Below, one piece after another: positions 54,546 through 63,050 of a stretch of DNA of 64,000 nucleotides. The stretch lies in NCBI GenBank assembly GCA_024742275.1, contig JANSYS010000009.1, positions 62,001 through 126,000 of the forward strand, read 5' to 3'. The stretch comes from Alphaproteobacteria bacterium. Its GTDB lineage: Bacteria > Pseudomonadota > Alphaproteobacteria > Thalassobaculales > Thalassobaculaceae. The translations under genes were made by a program, and so were the position numbers. Numbering within the stretch: the first letter of the stretch is position 1; each line of letters opens with the position of its first letter. The notes below the pieces were generated by a model. It did not search any database and was not told the DNA's origin. It saw nothing but the letters and a program-made list of their open reading frames with translations.

Positions 54546-55784
54546 ATGGCCCCCGATTCCGTGTCCAACCGTCCCAACGTCCTCGTCAAGCGCGGCCGCA
54601 AGTTCTTGAACACTCCAGGCCCGACCAACGTGCCCCAGAGCGTGCAGAATGCCATGCACCGCGACACCATGGACCTGAACGATCCGGAATTCGTCGAGGC
54701 CGCTGTCGAATCCTTCGAGGGACTGCGTAAGGTCTTCAAGACCGAGGGCGAACTTTTCACCTACATCTCCAACGGCCACGGCGCCTGGGAAGCAGCGCTG
54801 GTCAACACCCTGAACCCGGGCGATGTCGCCCTCGTGCCGGAGACCGGCCATTTTTCGGGGAGCTGGACCGACATGGCCGAGGCGCTCGGCATCGTCATCG
54901 AGACGGTCCCGGGGAGCTGGCGCGAGGCTCTGGACCCGGCGGCGGTGGGCAAGGCGCTGTCGGAGGACAAGGAGGGTCGGATCAAGGCCGTGCTCGTCGT
55001 CCATACCGATACCGCAACCTCGATCACCAGCGACATTCCGGCGGTTCGGAAGGCGATGAACGAGAGCGGCCATGGCGCGCTCCTCATGGTCGACACCATC
55101 GCTTCCCTCGGTACCACCGATTTCCGGATGGACGAATGGGGCGTGGATGTCGCGATCGCCGCGTCACAGAAGGGCTTGATGATGCCGCCGGGCCTCGGCT
55201 TCTGTGCGGCCAACGAGAAGGCGATTTCCGCCCACAAGAAGATCGCCACGCCGCGCCGCTACTGGGACTGGACGCCGCGTATGGCCGGTCCGGGGTATCG
55301 GACCTTCTGCGGTACCTCTCCGCAGTTGCAGATCTTCGGCCTGCGCGAAGGGCTGCGCACCCTGTTCGAAGAGGGATTGGAGCGTTGCTTCGAGCGTCAT
55401 CGGGTACTGTCCCAGGCGACTCACAAGGCGGTGGAGGTTTGGGGTCAGGCCGGCGCGCTCGAACTGAACGCCATCGTTCCTGACCAGCGCTCGGTCGGCG
55501 TGACGGCGATCCGGACGGCAGAGGGTATCGACGCCAACCGGTTCCGCGAGATCTGCCGCGACGAGATGATGGTCGGAATCGGCGGCGGCCTCGGAGATTT
55601 GGGCGGGAAGGCGTTCCGCATTGGGCATATGGGCGACATGAATGCGCCAATGCTGTACGCCGCGATCGCTGCCGTGGAGTCGACACTGAACTATCTCGAC
55701 GTTCCGTACACGCCGGGCGGCGTGACCGCGGCGGTCGAGCACGTCACCGCCTACAAGAAGGCGAACGGGCCGACCACGTTCTGA
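54546..55784 (+). CDS. Serine-glyoxylate-type aminotransferase
   Basis: This 412-residue class V PLP aminotransferase has LNTPGPTNVPQSV at the N terminus, ISNGHGAWEAALVN, VVHTDTATS, the DTIASLGTTDFRMDEWGVD segment and the Schiff-base Lys in AASQKGLMMPPGLGF. The C-terminal KAFRIGHMGDMN is typical of alanine/serine-glyoxylate aminotransferases used in glyoxylate and C1 metabolism. Exact amino donor is not decided by sequence. The ATG at 54546 is chosen; 54528 would add six residues. Confidence 0.88.
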   Translation: MAPDSVSNRPNVLVKRGRKFLNTPGPTNVPQSVQNAMHRDTMDLNDPEFVEAAVESFEGLRKVFKTEGELFTYISNGHGAWEAALVNTLNPGDVALVPETGHFSGSWTDMAEALGIVIETVPGSWREALDPAAVGKALSEDKEGRIKAVLVVHTDTATSITSDIPAVRKAMNESGHGALLMVDTIASLGTTDFRMDEWGVDVAIAASQKGLMMPPGLGFCAANEKAISAHKKIATPRRYWDWTPRMAGPGYRTFCGTSPQLQIFGLREGLRTLFEEGLERCFERHRVLSQATHKAVEVWGQAGALELNAIVPDQRSVGVTAIRTAEGIDANRFREICRDEMMVGIGGGLGDLGGKAFRIGHMGDMNAPMLYAAIAAVESTLNYLDVPYTPGGVTAAVEHVTAYKKANGPTTF

Positions 55785-55812
55785 CAGGACTGCCGGTCGG
55801 TCGGCAACGCCT

Positions 55813-56784
55813 CTAGGCCCCGGCTGCCCGCGCTTTCTCGCCGAGCAAGGCGGCGACCGCGTCGAGCGACGGCGTGGCGATGTCGGCGGCGCGACCGTAG
55901 TCCTGCATGATCCGCACGATCCCGTCGATCTCCATGGGTCGTCCCAGGTCCCAGTCCTGCAGCATCGAGGACCGGTGCTGGGAGCGCTGATCCGGGTCGC
56001 TCTGCCCGGCCACGTCGATCGTCACCTCGATCCCGTGGGAGCGTGCGACCGCCTGAGCCTCGCGCATGATTGCCAGGGTCAGGGCCAGGGTTTCCGGATT
56101 CTCCGCAAGACCGCGCTCGGTCGAGCCCGTGAGGACGCCGAGCGGCGAGCGTGAGGCGTTGATCAACAGCTTTGCCCAGATCGCCGAGCGGATATCCATG
56201 GTCACCGGCGCTTCCATGGCCGCGTCCTCGATCACCTTGGCGATGGCGCGAACCCGGTCGCTCTCGGAATTGTCTGGCTCGCCCAGCGTGAAGATGCCGG
56301 GGCGCGGAGCCACATGGCGAACGAACCCGGGCTCCGCCACGGCGGCGGGACAGTCGATCATGCACCCGATGGCCCGTTCCGGTCCGATGCCGTCCCAGAC
56401 CGCCGCACCGGGGTCCACGCGCTCGATCGGCTCGCCCGTTCCTCCTGCGCGCCGGTATTCGTACCACCAGGGAATGCCGTTCATTGCGCAGACAACCGGG
56501 GTATCCGGGCGGAGCATCGGTTGTATCGCCGCAGCGATCGCCGGCAGCGCCGGGCCCTTGGCGGTGACGACGATCACGTCGACCGGGCCGAGATCGGAGG
56601 CGTTGTCGCTGGCCGCTACCTTTGACGTCCAGCGGTCGCCGCGGGTCTCGACGGTCAGCCCCCGATCCCGGATTGCCGCCAGATGCGGGCCGCGCGCCAG
56701 GACCGCGACATCGGTCCCGGCGCGCGCCAGATGCCCCGCCATGAAGCCACCCACGGCTCCCGCTCCGATCACGCCGATCCGCAT
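55813..56784 (-). CDS. 2-dehydropantoate 2-reductase-family protein
   Basis: This 323-residue enzyme has the NADP-binding GVIGAGAVGGFMAGHLA at residues 4-20, the catalytic Lys in SAIWAKLLINASRSPLG and the C-terminal SSMLQDWDLGRPMEIDGI motif with the conserved Ser and Glu of ketopantoate reductase. Several family members reduce other 2-oxo acids, and this one is isolated from panB/panC, so a role in pantothenate synthesis is likely but not certain. It converges on the aminotransferase and diverges from the DUF1028 gene. Confidence 0.87.
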   Translation of the reverse strand: MRIGVIGAGAVGGFMAGHLARAGTDVAVLARGPHLAAIRDRGLTVETRGDRWTSKVAASDNASDLGPVDVIVVTAKGPALPAIAAAIQPMLRPDTPVVCAMNGIPWWYEYRRAGGTGEPIERVDPGAAVWDGIGPERAIGCMIDCPAAVAEPGFVRHVAPRPGIFTLGEPDNSESDRVRAIAKVIEDAAMEAPVTMDIRSAIWAKLLINASRSPLGVLTGSTERGLAENPETLALTLAIMREAQAVARSHGIEVTIDVAGQSDPDQRSQHRSSMLQDWDLGRPMEIDGIVRIMQDYGRAADIATPSLDAVAALLGEKARAAGA

Positions 56785-56898
56785 ATGTCCGATCTCCCAA
56801 TCCGAGGGTCAGGGTTCGTCGATGGGGCGGATTGTTCCGCCGATCTGGCCGGTATAGCGTTTCGTCCTGTTCCTGTCCCTATCCGACGGAGTCCGCCC

Positions 56899-57573
56899 GT
56901 GACCTTCTCCCTGACCGCCCGCTGCGAGGTCACTGGCGCCTTCGGTCTGGTTGTGAGTTCGTCCTCGACCGCCGTCGCCGCCCGTTGCGCGTTCGCCCGC
57001 ACGAGGATCGGCGCCGTCGCCACCCAAAACATCACCGATCCACGGATTGGTCCGCGCGCCCTCGATCTTCTGGAGACCGGACTGCCGGCCCGAGCCGTGC
57101 TGGAGCGGATCGTGGCGACCACCGAGCACATCGCTTACCGGCAGGTGGCCATCGTCGACAACGACGGTGGCACCGCCGCTTACAGCGGCGTCAACACCCT
57201 CGGCACCTATGCCACGGCGGAGGGGCGGAACTGCGTCGCCGCGGGCAACATGCTGGCGGGCGTGGAGGTGGTGGCGGCCATGGTGGACGCCTTCGAGCGC
57301 CGGCCCGCCGGCTCTTTCGGCAAGGCGCTGACCCGCGCGCTGCAGGCCGGGTTGGCGGCGGGCGGCGAAGCGGGGCCGGTTCGTTCGGCAGGCCTTCTGA
57401 TCCAGGCGGAAGCGTCCTGGCCGGTGGCGGATCTTCGGGTCGACTACGCCGACGAGCCGATCGCCGATCTGACGGCTCTATGGGAACGCTGGAAGCCAGA
57501 GATGAACAGCTACGTCACCCGAGCGCTCGACCCGGCCCAAGCCCCCAGCTACGGCGTTCCAGGTGATCCCTGA
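56899..57573 (+). CDS. DUF1028 family protein
   Basis: This 224-residue protein starts TFSLTARCEVTGAFGLVVSSSSTAVAARC and contains GAVATQNITDPRIGPRALDLL and GNMLAGVEVVAAM, the pattern of DUF1028, a family with an Ntn-hydrolase-like fold often linked to amino-acid or peptide utilisation; function is not established. The GTG at 56899 is placed after a GACGGAG site and puts TFSL at the N terminus as in homologues. Upstream in-frame sequence overlaps the divergent reductase gene. Confidence 0.87.
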   Translation: MTFSLTARCEVTGAFGLVVSSSSTAVAARCAFARTRIGAVATQNITDPRIGPRALDLLETGLPARAVLERIVATTEHIAYRQVAIVDNDGGTAAYSGVNTLGTYATAEGRNCVAAGNMLAGVEVVAAMVDAFERRPAGSFGKALTRALQAGLAAGGEAGPVRSAGLLIQAEASWPVADLRVDYADEPIADLTALWERWKPEMNSYVTRALDPAQAPSYGVPGDP

Positions 57574-57591
57574 CGGGATGTTTCGGCGCTA

Positions 57592-57608
57592 TTGACAATC
57601 ACTCGCAA
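57592..57608 (+). promoter_or_regulatory. Candidate Fur-family operator over the bfd -35 element
   Basis: TTGACAATCACTCGCAA matches the 17 bp palindromic pattern TTGCGAATNATTCGCAA, used by alphaproteobacterial Fur-type regulators, at 13 of the 16 defined positions. Its first six bases are also a consensus -35 hexamer TTGACA. No strong -10 is seen 16-18 bp later. The site is 35 bases upstream of bfd, a gene typically derepressed by iron starvation. Confidence 0.5.
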
Positions 57609-57643
57609 GAGCGTCAGCCTGTCTCAAACGAGAGGGAACGCCC

Positions 57644-57889
57644 ATGTACGTGTGCATCTGCAACGCTCTGAACACCGGTGCGGTGAACAAGGCCATCGAT
57701 GACGGCGCCTCGACCGTCGCGCAGGTTTACAAGGCATGCGGAGCGGCTCCCCAATGCGGAAAGTGCAAATGCGCGATCCGCGAGATGCTTGACGATCGGA
57801 CCCCCCTGAAGGTTTCGGGACAGCCAGTCGCCGGTGCCCTTCCGGGCACACCGGCCGATCCTCTCCGCGTCGCTGTTCGGGCGGCCTAG
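57644..57889 (+). CDS. bfd: Bacterioferritin-associated ferredoxin
   Basis: This 81-residue protein carries a BFD-type [2Fe-2S] site: Cys4 and Cys6 in YVCICNAL and Cys38/Cys41 in PQCGKCKC. It donates electrons to bacterioferritin to release stored iron. The C-terminal 30 residues are a Pro/Ala-rich tail that most Bfd proteins lack. An AGAGGG site precedes the ATG and a Fur-like box covers the putative -35 region. Its partner bfr lies about 23 kb to the left. Confidence 0.93.
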   Translation: MYVCICNALNTGAVNKAIDDGASTVAQVYKACGAAPQCGKCKCAIREMLDDRTPLKVSGQPVAGALPGTPADPLRVAVRAA

Positions 57890-57967
57890 GATCCGAACGC
57901 GCCCGACGCGCCCTGTATTCCTGCCCGGACCGTCTCCTGAACGCGCGCCCCGTGGAGACCTGTCCAG

Positions 57968-59983
57968 TCAGTCCGGCGTGGGCCTCTCTGCCAGGTTGCG
58001 GGCGTCGGTTCCGGTCAGCGGCCGCCGCGGCAGACCCTGGTGGGCCGCCTCCATGAAGATGCGGAAGATTTCCGCCGGCAGGCCGCCACCGGTCACTTTC
58101 TGCATCGGCGTGCCGTCGTCGTTTCCGACCCAGACGACGGCCACCAGATCGGCGGTGTAGCCTGCGAACCACGCATCGCGATGGTTTTGGCTGGTCCCGG
58201 TCTTGCCGGCGACCGGCCGATCAAGCGCTGCCTTTCGGCCGGTTCCGCGAGCGATCGTCTCCGAGAGCATTGCGGTCAAGGCGCCGGCTGCCCGCTGAGA
58301 CACCTGGCCCGGTAAGCCGGACGTCGAGCGCCTGTATAGGGTCGCGCCCGCGCCGGCGCGGATCTCCTCAATGCCGTGCGGTGTCACCGGACGGCCACCA
58401 TTGGCGAAAGTGGCGTAGAGGCCGGCGAGGTCCAACGGGCTCATCTCGTCGACGCCCAGGCCGAGGCTCGGTCCTGGTGTCAGTTCCTCGGTGAAGCCTA
58501 GCCGTCGGGCGATATCGCGCACGCGGCCGCGTCCGACGCTTTCCTGCAGACGAATGGTGGCGGCGTTGCGGCTCTCGGCCAGCGCTTCGGTCAGCGTGAT
58601 CACCCCGTCGTAGCGGCTGTCGAAATTTCTCGGCGACCATCCCGAGACGGTGACCGGCGTGTCGTTGATCAGGTCGTCCGGTTTCCATCCGTCTTCCAGG
58701 GCGGCGAGGAACACCACGGGTTTGAATACGGATCCCGGTTGACGCAGCGCCTGGACCGCCCGGTTGAACTGGCTGTCTCTGAAGCTTGCTCCTCCGACCA
58801 TGGCGCGCACGGCGCCGGTCCGCGGGTCCAGGGCGACGAGTGCTGCTTGTCGGACGCCGACGGTCTTTCCTTCCGCCAGCCCCTGGGCCACAGCGCGCTC
58901 CGCCGCGGTCTGCAGGCGCAGGTCCAGTGTGGTGGCGATGGCGAGGTCGTCGGCCCGCGTACCGACGAAGCTCGGCACCTGATCGTAGATCCAGTCGGAA
59001 AAATACCGGTGACCGGCCCCGCGTCCGACCGGCCCGCGTAGACGGTAGGGATCGGCGGCGATCTTGCGGGCGGTTTCCCGATCTATATAGCCGATCTCCG
59101 CCAGGGCGCCGAGTACGACGGCCGTACGGTTTCGCGCACGTTCCGCATTGGCGGCCGGACTGTATCGCGACGGCCCCTTGAGCATCCCGGCGAGCAGGGC
59201 GGCTTCTCCCAGAGTCAGGTCGCGGGCTGTCTTCGAGAAGTATTTGCGCGCCGCCGCGTCGACGCCGTAGGCGCCGGCGCCGAAATATACGCGGTTGAGG
59301 TAGATCGACAGGATCTCGTCCTTGCTGAACGACCTCTCGAGCCAGAGCGCGAGCAACAGCTCACGGACCTTGCGCGAGATGCTGCGATCGTGGGTGAGGA
59401 AAACGTTCTTGGCGAGCTGCTGGGTCAGGGTACTGCCGCCCTGGACGACGCGTCCGGCTCGCAGGTTCACCCACATGGCCCGGGCGAGTCCAATCGGATC
59501 GATACCGAAATGACTTGGAAAACGGCGATCCTCGATGGCGATGACGGCCGCGGGCAGGTGGGGCGACATCTCGGCTACGGTCACAGGTTCGCCATGCAGG
59601 GGTCCGTAGGACGCGAACATCGCCCCTTCCGCTGCCGTCATGCTGACAGAGCCGGGGCGGGTATATCGATCCAGGTCGTGGATGTCCGGAAGCTGATAGG
59701 CATGCCAGGCGAGAAAGCCGCCCAGGAGGATGGCGCCCCAGAATCCGGCGAGGAACCCCCATTTCAACAGCGGCCGCACCAACCGTCCGATCAGCGAGGG
59801 ACGGCTGGCCGCGCCGGAGCGGCGGTTCCCCGACGAGCGCCGTCGCCGCCCACCGCCGGCCGATGTCTTCGACGGGGATCTACCGGCGGACGCCCTGGCG
59901 CTGCGCGGCTTTCCGGATGCGGCGCCGGCCGTCGCCTTGCGGGTTCGCGGTGCTTTCGGCGCACTGGAGGAGGGTCGTGCCAT
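57968..59983 (-). CDS. Penicillin-binding protein 1A-type bifunctional transpeptidase/transglycosylase
   Basis: This 671-residue class A PBP polymerises and cross-links peptidoglycan. A basic Ser/Arg/Lys-rich cytoplasmic tail (1-62) precedes one membrane helix (about 72-95). The GT51 transglycosylase domain has AIEDRRFPSHFGID with the catalytic Glu and GGSTLTQQLAKN; the transpeptidase domain has the nucleophile motif PGSVFKP (Ser at about 416), SRN in LAESRNAAT and KTG in VAGKTGTSQN. All active-site motifs are intact. ATG at 59983 is used; the GTG one codon earlier is possible. Confidence 0.95.
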   Translation of the reverse strand: MARPSSSAPKAPRTRKATAGAASGKPRSARASAGRSPSKTSAGGGRRRRSSGNRRSGAASRPSLIGRLVRPLLKWGFLAGFWGAILLGGFLAWHAYQLPDIHDLDRYTRPGSVSMTAAEGAMFASYGPLHGEPVTVAEMSPHLPAAVIAIEDRRFPSHFGIDPIGLARAMWVNLRAGRVVQGGSTLTQQLAKNVFLTHDRSISRKVRELLLALWLERSFSKDEILSIYLNRVYFGAGAYGVDAAARKYFSKTARDLTLGEAALLAGMLKGPSRYSPAANAERARNRTAVVLGALAEIGYIDRETARKIAADPYRLRGPVGRGAGHRYFSDWIYDQVPSFVGTRADDLAIATTLDLRLQTAAERAVAQGLAEGKTVGVRQAALVALDPRTGAVRAMVGGASFRDSQFNRAVQALRQPGSVFKPVVFLAALEDGWKPDDLINDTPVTVSGWSPRNFDSRYDGVITLTEALAESRNAATIRLQESVGRGRVRDIARRLGFTEELTPGPSLGLGVDEMSPLDLAGLYATFANGGRPVTPHGIEEIRAGAGATLYRRSTSGLPGQVSQRAAGALTAMLSETIARGTGRKAALDRPVAGKTGTSQNHRDAWFAGYTADLVAVVWVGNDDGTPMQKVTGGGLPAEIFRIFMEAAHQGLPRRPLTGTDARNLAERPTPD

Positions 59984-60050
59984 CACGGAATCCAGTTTAT
60001 GTCAGCGGTGAAGATAACCGATGAACTTACTGGAATATAGGGAAAAGCCG

Positions 60051-61649
60051 TTAGGCGCTTCCGACGCATGACGGGGGAAAGCGTAAAATCGCCCGTGTTC
60101 CGTCGCCCACCTTGCTCTCGATCGCGAGGCGACCGCCGTGGAGCTGCATCATCCGAGCGACGAGCGGCAGTCCAAGGCCCGCTCCCGCCAGCCTGCGGGT
60201 TGTGGGGTCTCCGGTGCGCCCAAACGGCTCGAGGGCAATCGCGATGTCCGATGCGGGCATGCCGACGCCGGTGTCCGACACAACGACCTCGAACCAGCCG
60301 TCCGAACGGTGGGCGGCGTCGATGCGGATCTCACCGCCCTCTTCCGTATATTTCAGTGCATTCGACAGCAGGTTCATGAGCATCTGGCGGTATCGACGCG
60401 GATCGACCTTCAGCGTCGGGATCTTCGCGTCCAGTCTGGATTCGAGAGAGAGCCGCTGCTTGGTCGCCGGATCCCGCATCAGTTCGACGATGGTACGGGT
60501 CGTGGCGGCGGTATCGATCCACTCTGGGCTCACTTCCATGCGTCCGGCCTCGATCCGGGAGAGATCGAGGATATCGTTGATCAGGGTCAGCAGTTGGGTC
60601 CCGCTGTCGTGAATTGCGGTCGCGTAGCCGGAGAGCTCGTCGCGGTCGAGCGCGCCGTCGGCGCTGTCCACCTGACGCTGGATCAGTTCGGAGAAGCCCA
60701 AGACGGAGTTCAGCGGCGTGCGCAGCTCGTGACTGACGAGGGCGAGGAACTCCGATTTCGCGCGGGCGGCTCGCTCGGCCTCCTCGAGAGCAGCCGCGAC
60801 CTGGCGGCGTGATTGCTCGACCCGGGCGGTGGCCGCGGAGGCGTCGGCGCTTTGAGCCTCCAATTCCCGCGTTCGAGCCGCAACGCGTGACTCCAGCTCC
60901 GCGTTCAGAGACGAGAGTGCGTCGCGGCTCTGGCGCAGGTCGGCGATCATGTCGTTGAAGGCGACCCGCAGGCTTTCGATCTCGGTCCCTTCCGCCGCCT
61001 TCGCCGTCCGGTCGTCGAATGTCACCGGTTCCAGCCGGTCGAACCCGGTGCGCCGGGTCGCTTCGGTCAACCGGGAGAGAGGACGAACCACGATGGAACG
61101 GCTGACCCGGTCGAAGATGATCCATAGTATGGCCGCCTTGAGAAGCGCCGCGCCGATCAGGAGCGCGATTTTCCAGCCGACGCGTTTCAGCACGCCGGTT
61201 TCGTTTGCGAAGAGTGTCACATGGCCGACGATGGAGGGCTGGGTCGCGTTGCTGTAGCGGATCGGGAAGGCGGCGACCAACCCGTCCCAATCTTTTCGCT
61301 CGGAGCCACCGGCCACGCTGCCGGGGCTCGGTCGGGTCTGCTGCGGAACCGCGCCGACTTCGACGAGCGTCCGCGACTGGTCGTGGGCCAGCACACGAAC
61401 GCCGTCTATTTCCGGGAGATCCGCCATCGCAGCGGCGATGCCCTCGACTTCCTCCAGGTCGAACGCCTGGAGCGGGCGCGAAAGCGTGCGCTCCAAAGTG
61501 CCTTGATAGATCGCCAACTCGCGCTGCAGATCGGACCGGTACAACTCGGCGACCAGTCCGCCCGTGATCACCGCCGCCGCCGCGAGATAGAGCAGGAAGG
61601 CCGTTCTGAACAGCCGGCCGGTTATTGTCGGCCTTGTGTTCTGGGTCAC
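60051..61649 (-). CDS. Membrane sensor histidine kinase
   Basis: This 532-residue kinase has two membrane helices (about 14-33 and 160-179) enclosing a periplasmic sensor of ~125 residues, then a HAMP domain (180-240), a coiled coil (240-298, many Ala/Glu/Arg) and the kinase core. The phosphorylated His307 is in FLALVSHELRTPLNS; N, G1 and G2 boxes are NLLSNALKYTEEGG, DTGVGMP and GAGLGLPL. No response regulator is adjacent. The GTG at 61649 overlaps the stop of a short upstream reading frame as GTGA. The signal sensed is unknown. Confidence 0.92.
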   Translation of the reverse strand: MTQNTRPTITGRLFRTAFLLYLAAAAVITGGLVAELYRSDLQRELAIYQGTLERTLSRPLQAFDLEEVEGIAAAMADLPEIDGVRVLAHDQSRTLVEVGAVPQQTRPSPGSVAGGSERKDWDGLVAAFPIRYSNATQPSIVGHVTLFANETGVLKRVGWKIALLIGAALLKAAILWIIFDRVSRSIVVRPLSRLTEATRRTGFDRLEPVTFDDRTAKAAEGTEIESLRVAFNDMIADLRQSRDALSSLNAELESRVAARTRELEAQSADASAATARVEQSRRQVAAALEEAERAARAKSEFLALVSHELRTPLNSVLGFSELIQRQVDSADGALDRDELSGYATAIHDSGTQLLTLINDILDLSRIEAGRMEVSPEWIDTAATTRTIVELMRDPATKQRLSLESRLDAKIPTLKVDPRRYRQMLMNLLSNALKYTEEGGEIRIDAAHRSDGWFEVVVSDTGVGMPASDIAIALEPFGRTGDPTTRRLAGAGLGLPLVARMMQLHGGRLAIESKVGDGTRAILRFPPSCVGSA

Positions 61650-61853
61650 CCCGGCGCTCCCATCGTCCTCATGGCTGGATCGTCCTCATGCATGATCAAG
61701 ATGTAGCCGATCAGGCCGGAGACCACATCGAAAACTTCGAATGTGCCTCGACCGCATAGACCGGTAGGCAGGGTCGATTGCGTCGTGCGGATGCCGGATA
61801 TATGGTCTTTGTCTCGAAGTTCCCGGTGTCTCGACAGGTCCGCGACCCTTCCC

Positions 61854-63047
61854 ATGGCTGCAGAAGAGCATGCGCTGCGCGAGACGCTGGCCTCCGGGGC
61901 CAGCCGGATTTTCAATGTCGCCGAGATAACCCATCGGGTCGAACAGGCGGCGGGCGACGATGTTGCGGACTACCTGTTCGGGCACCGCAGCCTCAACGAT
62001 AGCATTTTCATAAAACGGCCCAAGGACGCTGCCCCACCGGTACGGACCGGTGGCGGGCTGACCGGATCCGCGGAGATTCTCGAGAACGGCAAGCTCAAGA
62101 CCATCACCTTCGACATGACCGCACGGGTCGAGAAGGGCGACATCGCCACATTTCTCTACGTGCCCTTCGATATCGAGAATATCGCGGGCGGCGGTAACAG
62201 CCTGGATCTGAGCGTCGTTCGCGGTCGCGCCGAGGCGCTCTATGAACTGACCGGCTTTCGGCTCAACGATGAGGGCCGGGCCATTGCCCGAGACCGGCGC
62301 TTGATCGAACTGATCGAGGAGTTGCCGTCGCTCGATCCGTTTCTGCTGCGCGACCGGCTGGAAACCGACGGAATCAAGGCGCCGGAAGCCTATTTCGAGA
62401 TAACCGAGGCCGAGTTCCAAGAGATCAAGAAGTACATCCTGACCAAGTTCAGACCGATCACCACCCGCGTGGTCGATCCGAAATCCCCAAAGGCGGCGGA
62501 GGTTGCCGAGCAGTTCATCATGAAGCTCTGGGAAGGCAAGGATCTCAAATACTTGTCTCCGATCACCCAGGTCTTCCGGATCGATCCGGACCAGGCGAGC
62601 GAGATCTACTACTCCTGGAAAGGCGTGTCCTATTACGAGTTTCAGTACAAGCGCGGCCAGCGCACTCTCCTGGGCTTCGCGGATTGGCTCCATACGAAGG
62701 GGGCGACGCCGTCCCATTACGTCAAGAAGGCGGTCCAGGAGGAACTGGAGGCCAAAGTCCGTCAGATTGCGAACGCCTTCGCCCGGCACCTCAAGAACAG
62801 CTCGGAAATCCTGCGGATATACAATCAGGCCTATGAGGATCTGTTCGTGCGCGGAGGCGACGCGCGGCCCTTCATCGAGTTCCTGAAGGACTCGAGCACC
62901 CTTTTCTGGGACATCGCCGCCTCGATCTCGGCGATGAACCACGGGGTCGCGGTGTGGCGCCAACACACGGCCAAGAGCACCGACGGCAAGCTCGCTGTCG
63001 ACGACCTGACCAAACTGCTCGCCCTGCTCGACCGGGTGATTGTCTAG
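61854..63047 (+). CDS. Hypothetical protein, family not recognised
   Basis: This 397-residue protein is soluble and mixed alpha/beta, without signal peptide or membrane helix. Recognisable features are a central Asp/Glu/Lys-rich region with VPFDIENIAGGG, a long helical C-terminal half (AVQEELEAKVRQIANAFARHL, LRIYNQAYEDLF) and an aromatic-rich block IYYSWKGVSYYEFQYKR. I cannot assign a family or function. The ATG at 61854 precedes AAEEHALRETL; the longer reading frame from 61743 has an unconserved arginine-rich start. It is divergent from the histidine kinase and convergent on the flavoprotein. Confidence 0.7.
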   Translation: MAAEEHALRETLASGASRIFNVAEITHRVEQAAGDDVADYLFGHRSLNDSIFIKRPKDAAPPVRTGGGLTGSAEILENGKLKTITFDMTARVEKGDIATFLYVPFDIENIAGGGNSLDLSVVRGRAEALYELTGFRLNDEGRAIARDRRLIELIEELPSLDPFLLRDRLETDGIKAPEAYFEITEAEFQEIKKYILTKFRPITTRVVDPKSPKAAEVAEQFIMKLWEGKDLKYLSPITQVFRIDPDQASEIYYSWKGVSYYEFQYKRGQRTLLGFADWLHTKGATPSHYVKKAVQEELEAKVRQIANAFARHLKNSSEILRIYNQAYEDLFVRGGDARPFIEFLKDSSTLFWDIAASISAMNHGVAVWRQHTAKSTDGKLAVDDLTKLLALLDRVIV

Positions 63048-63050
63048 CGG

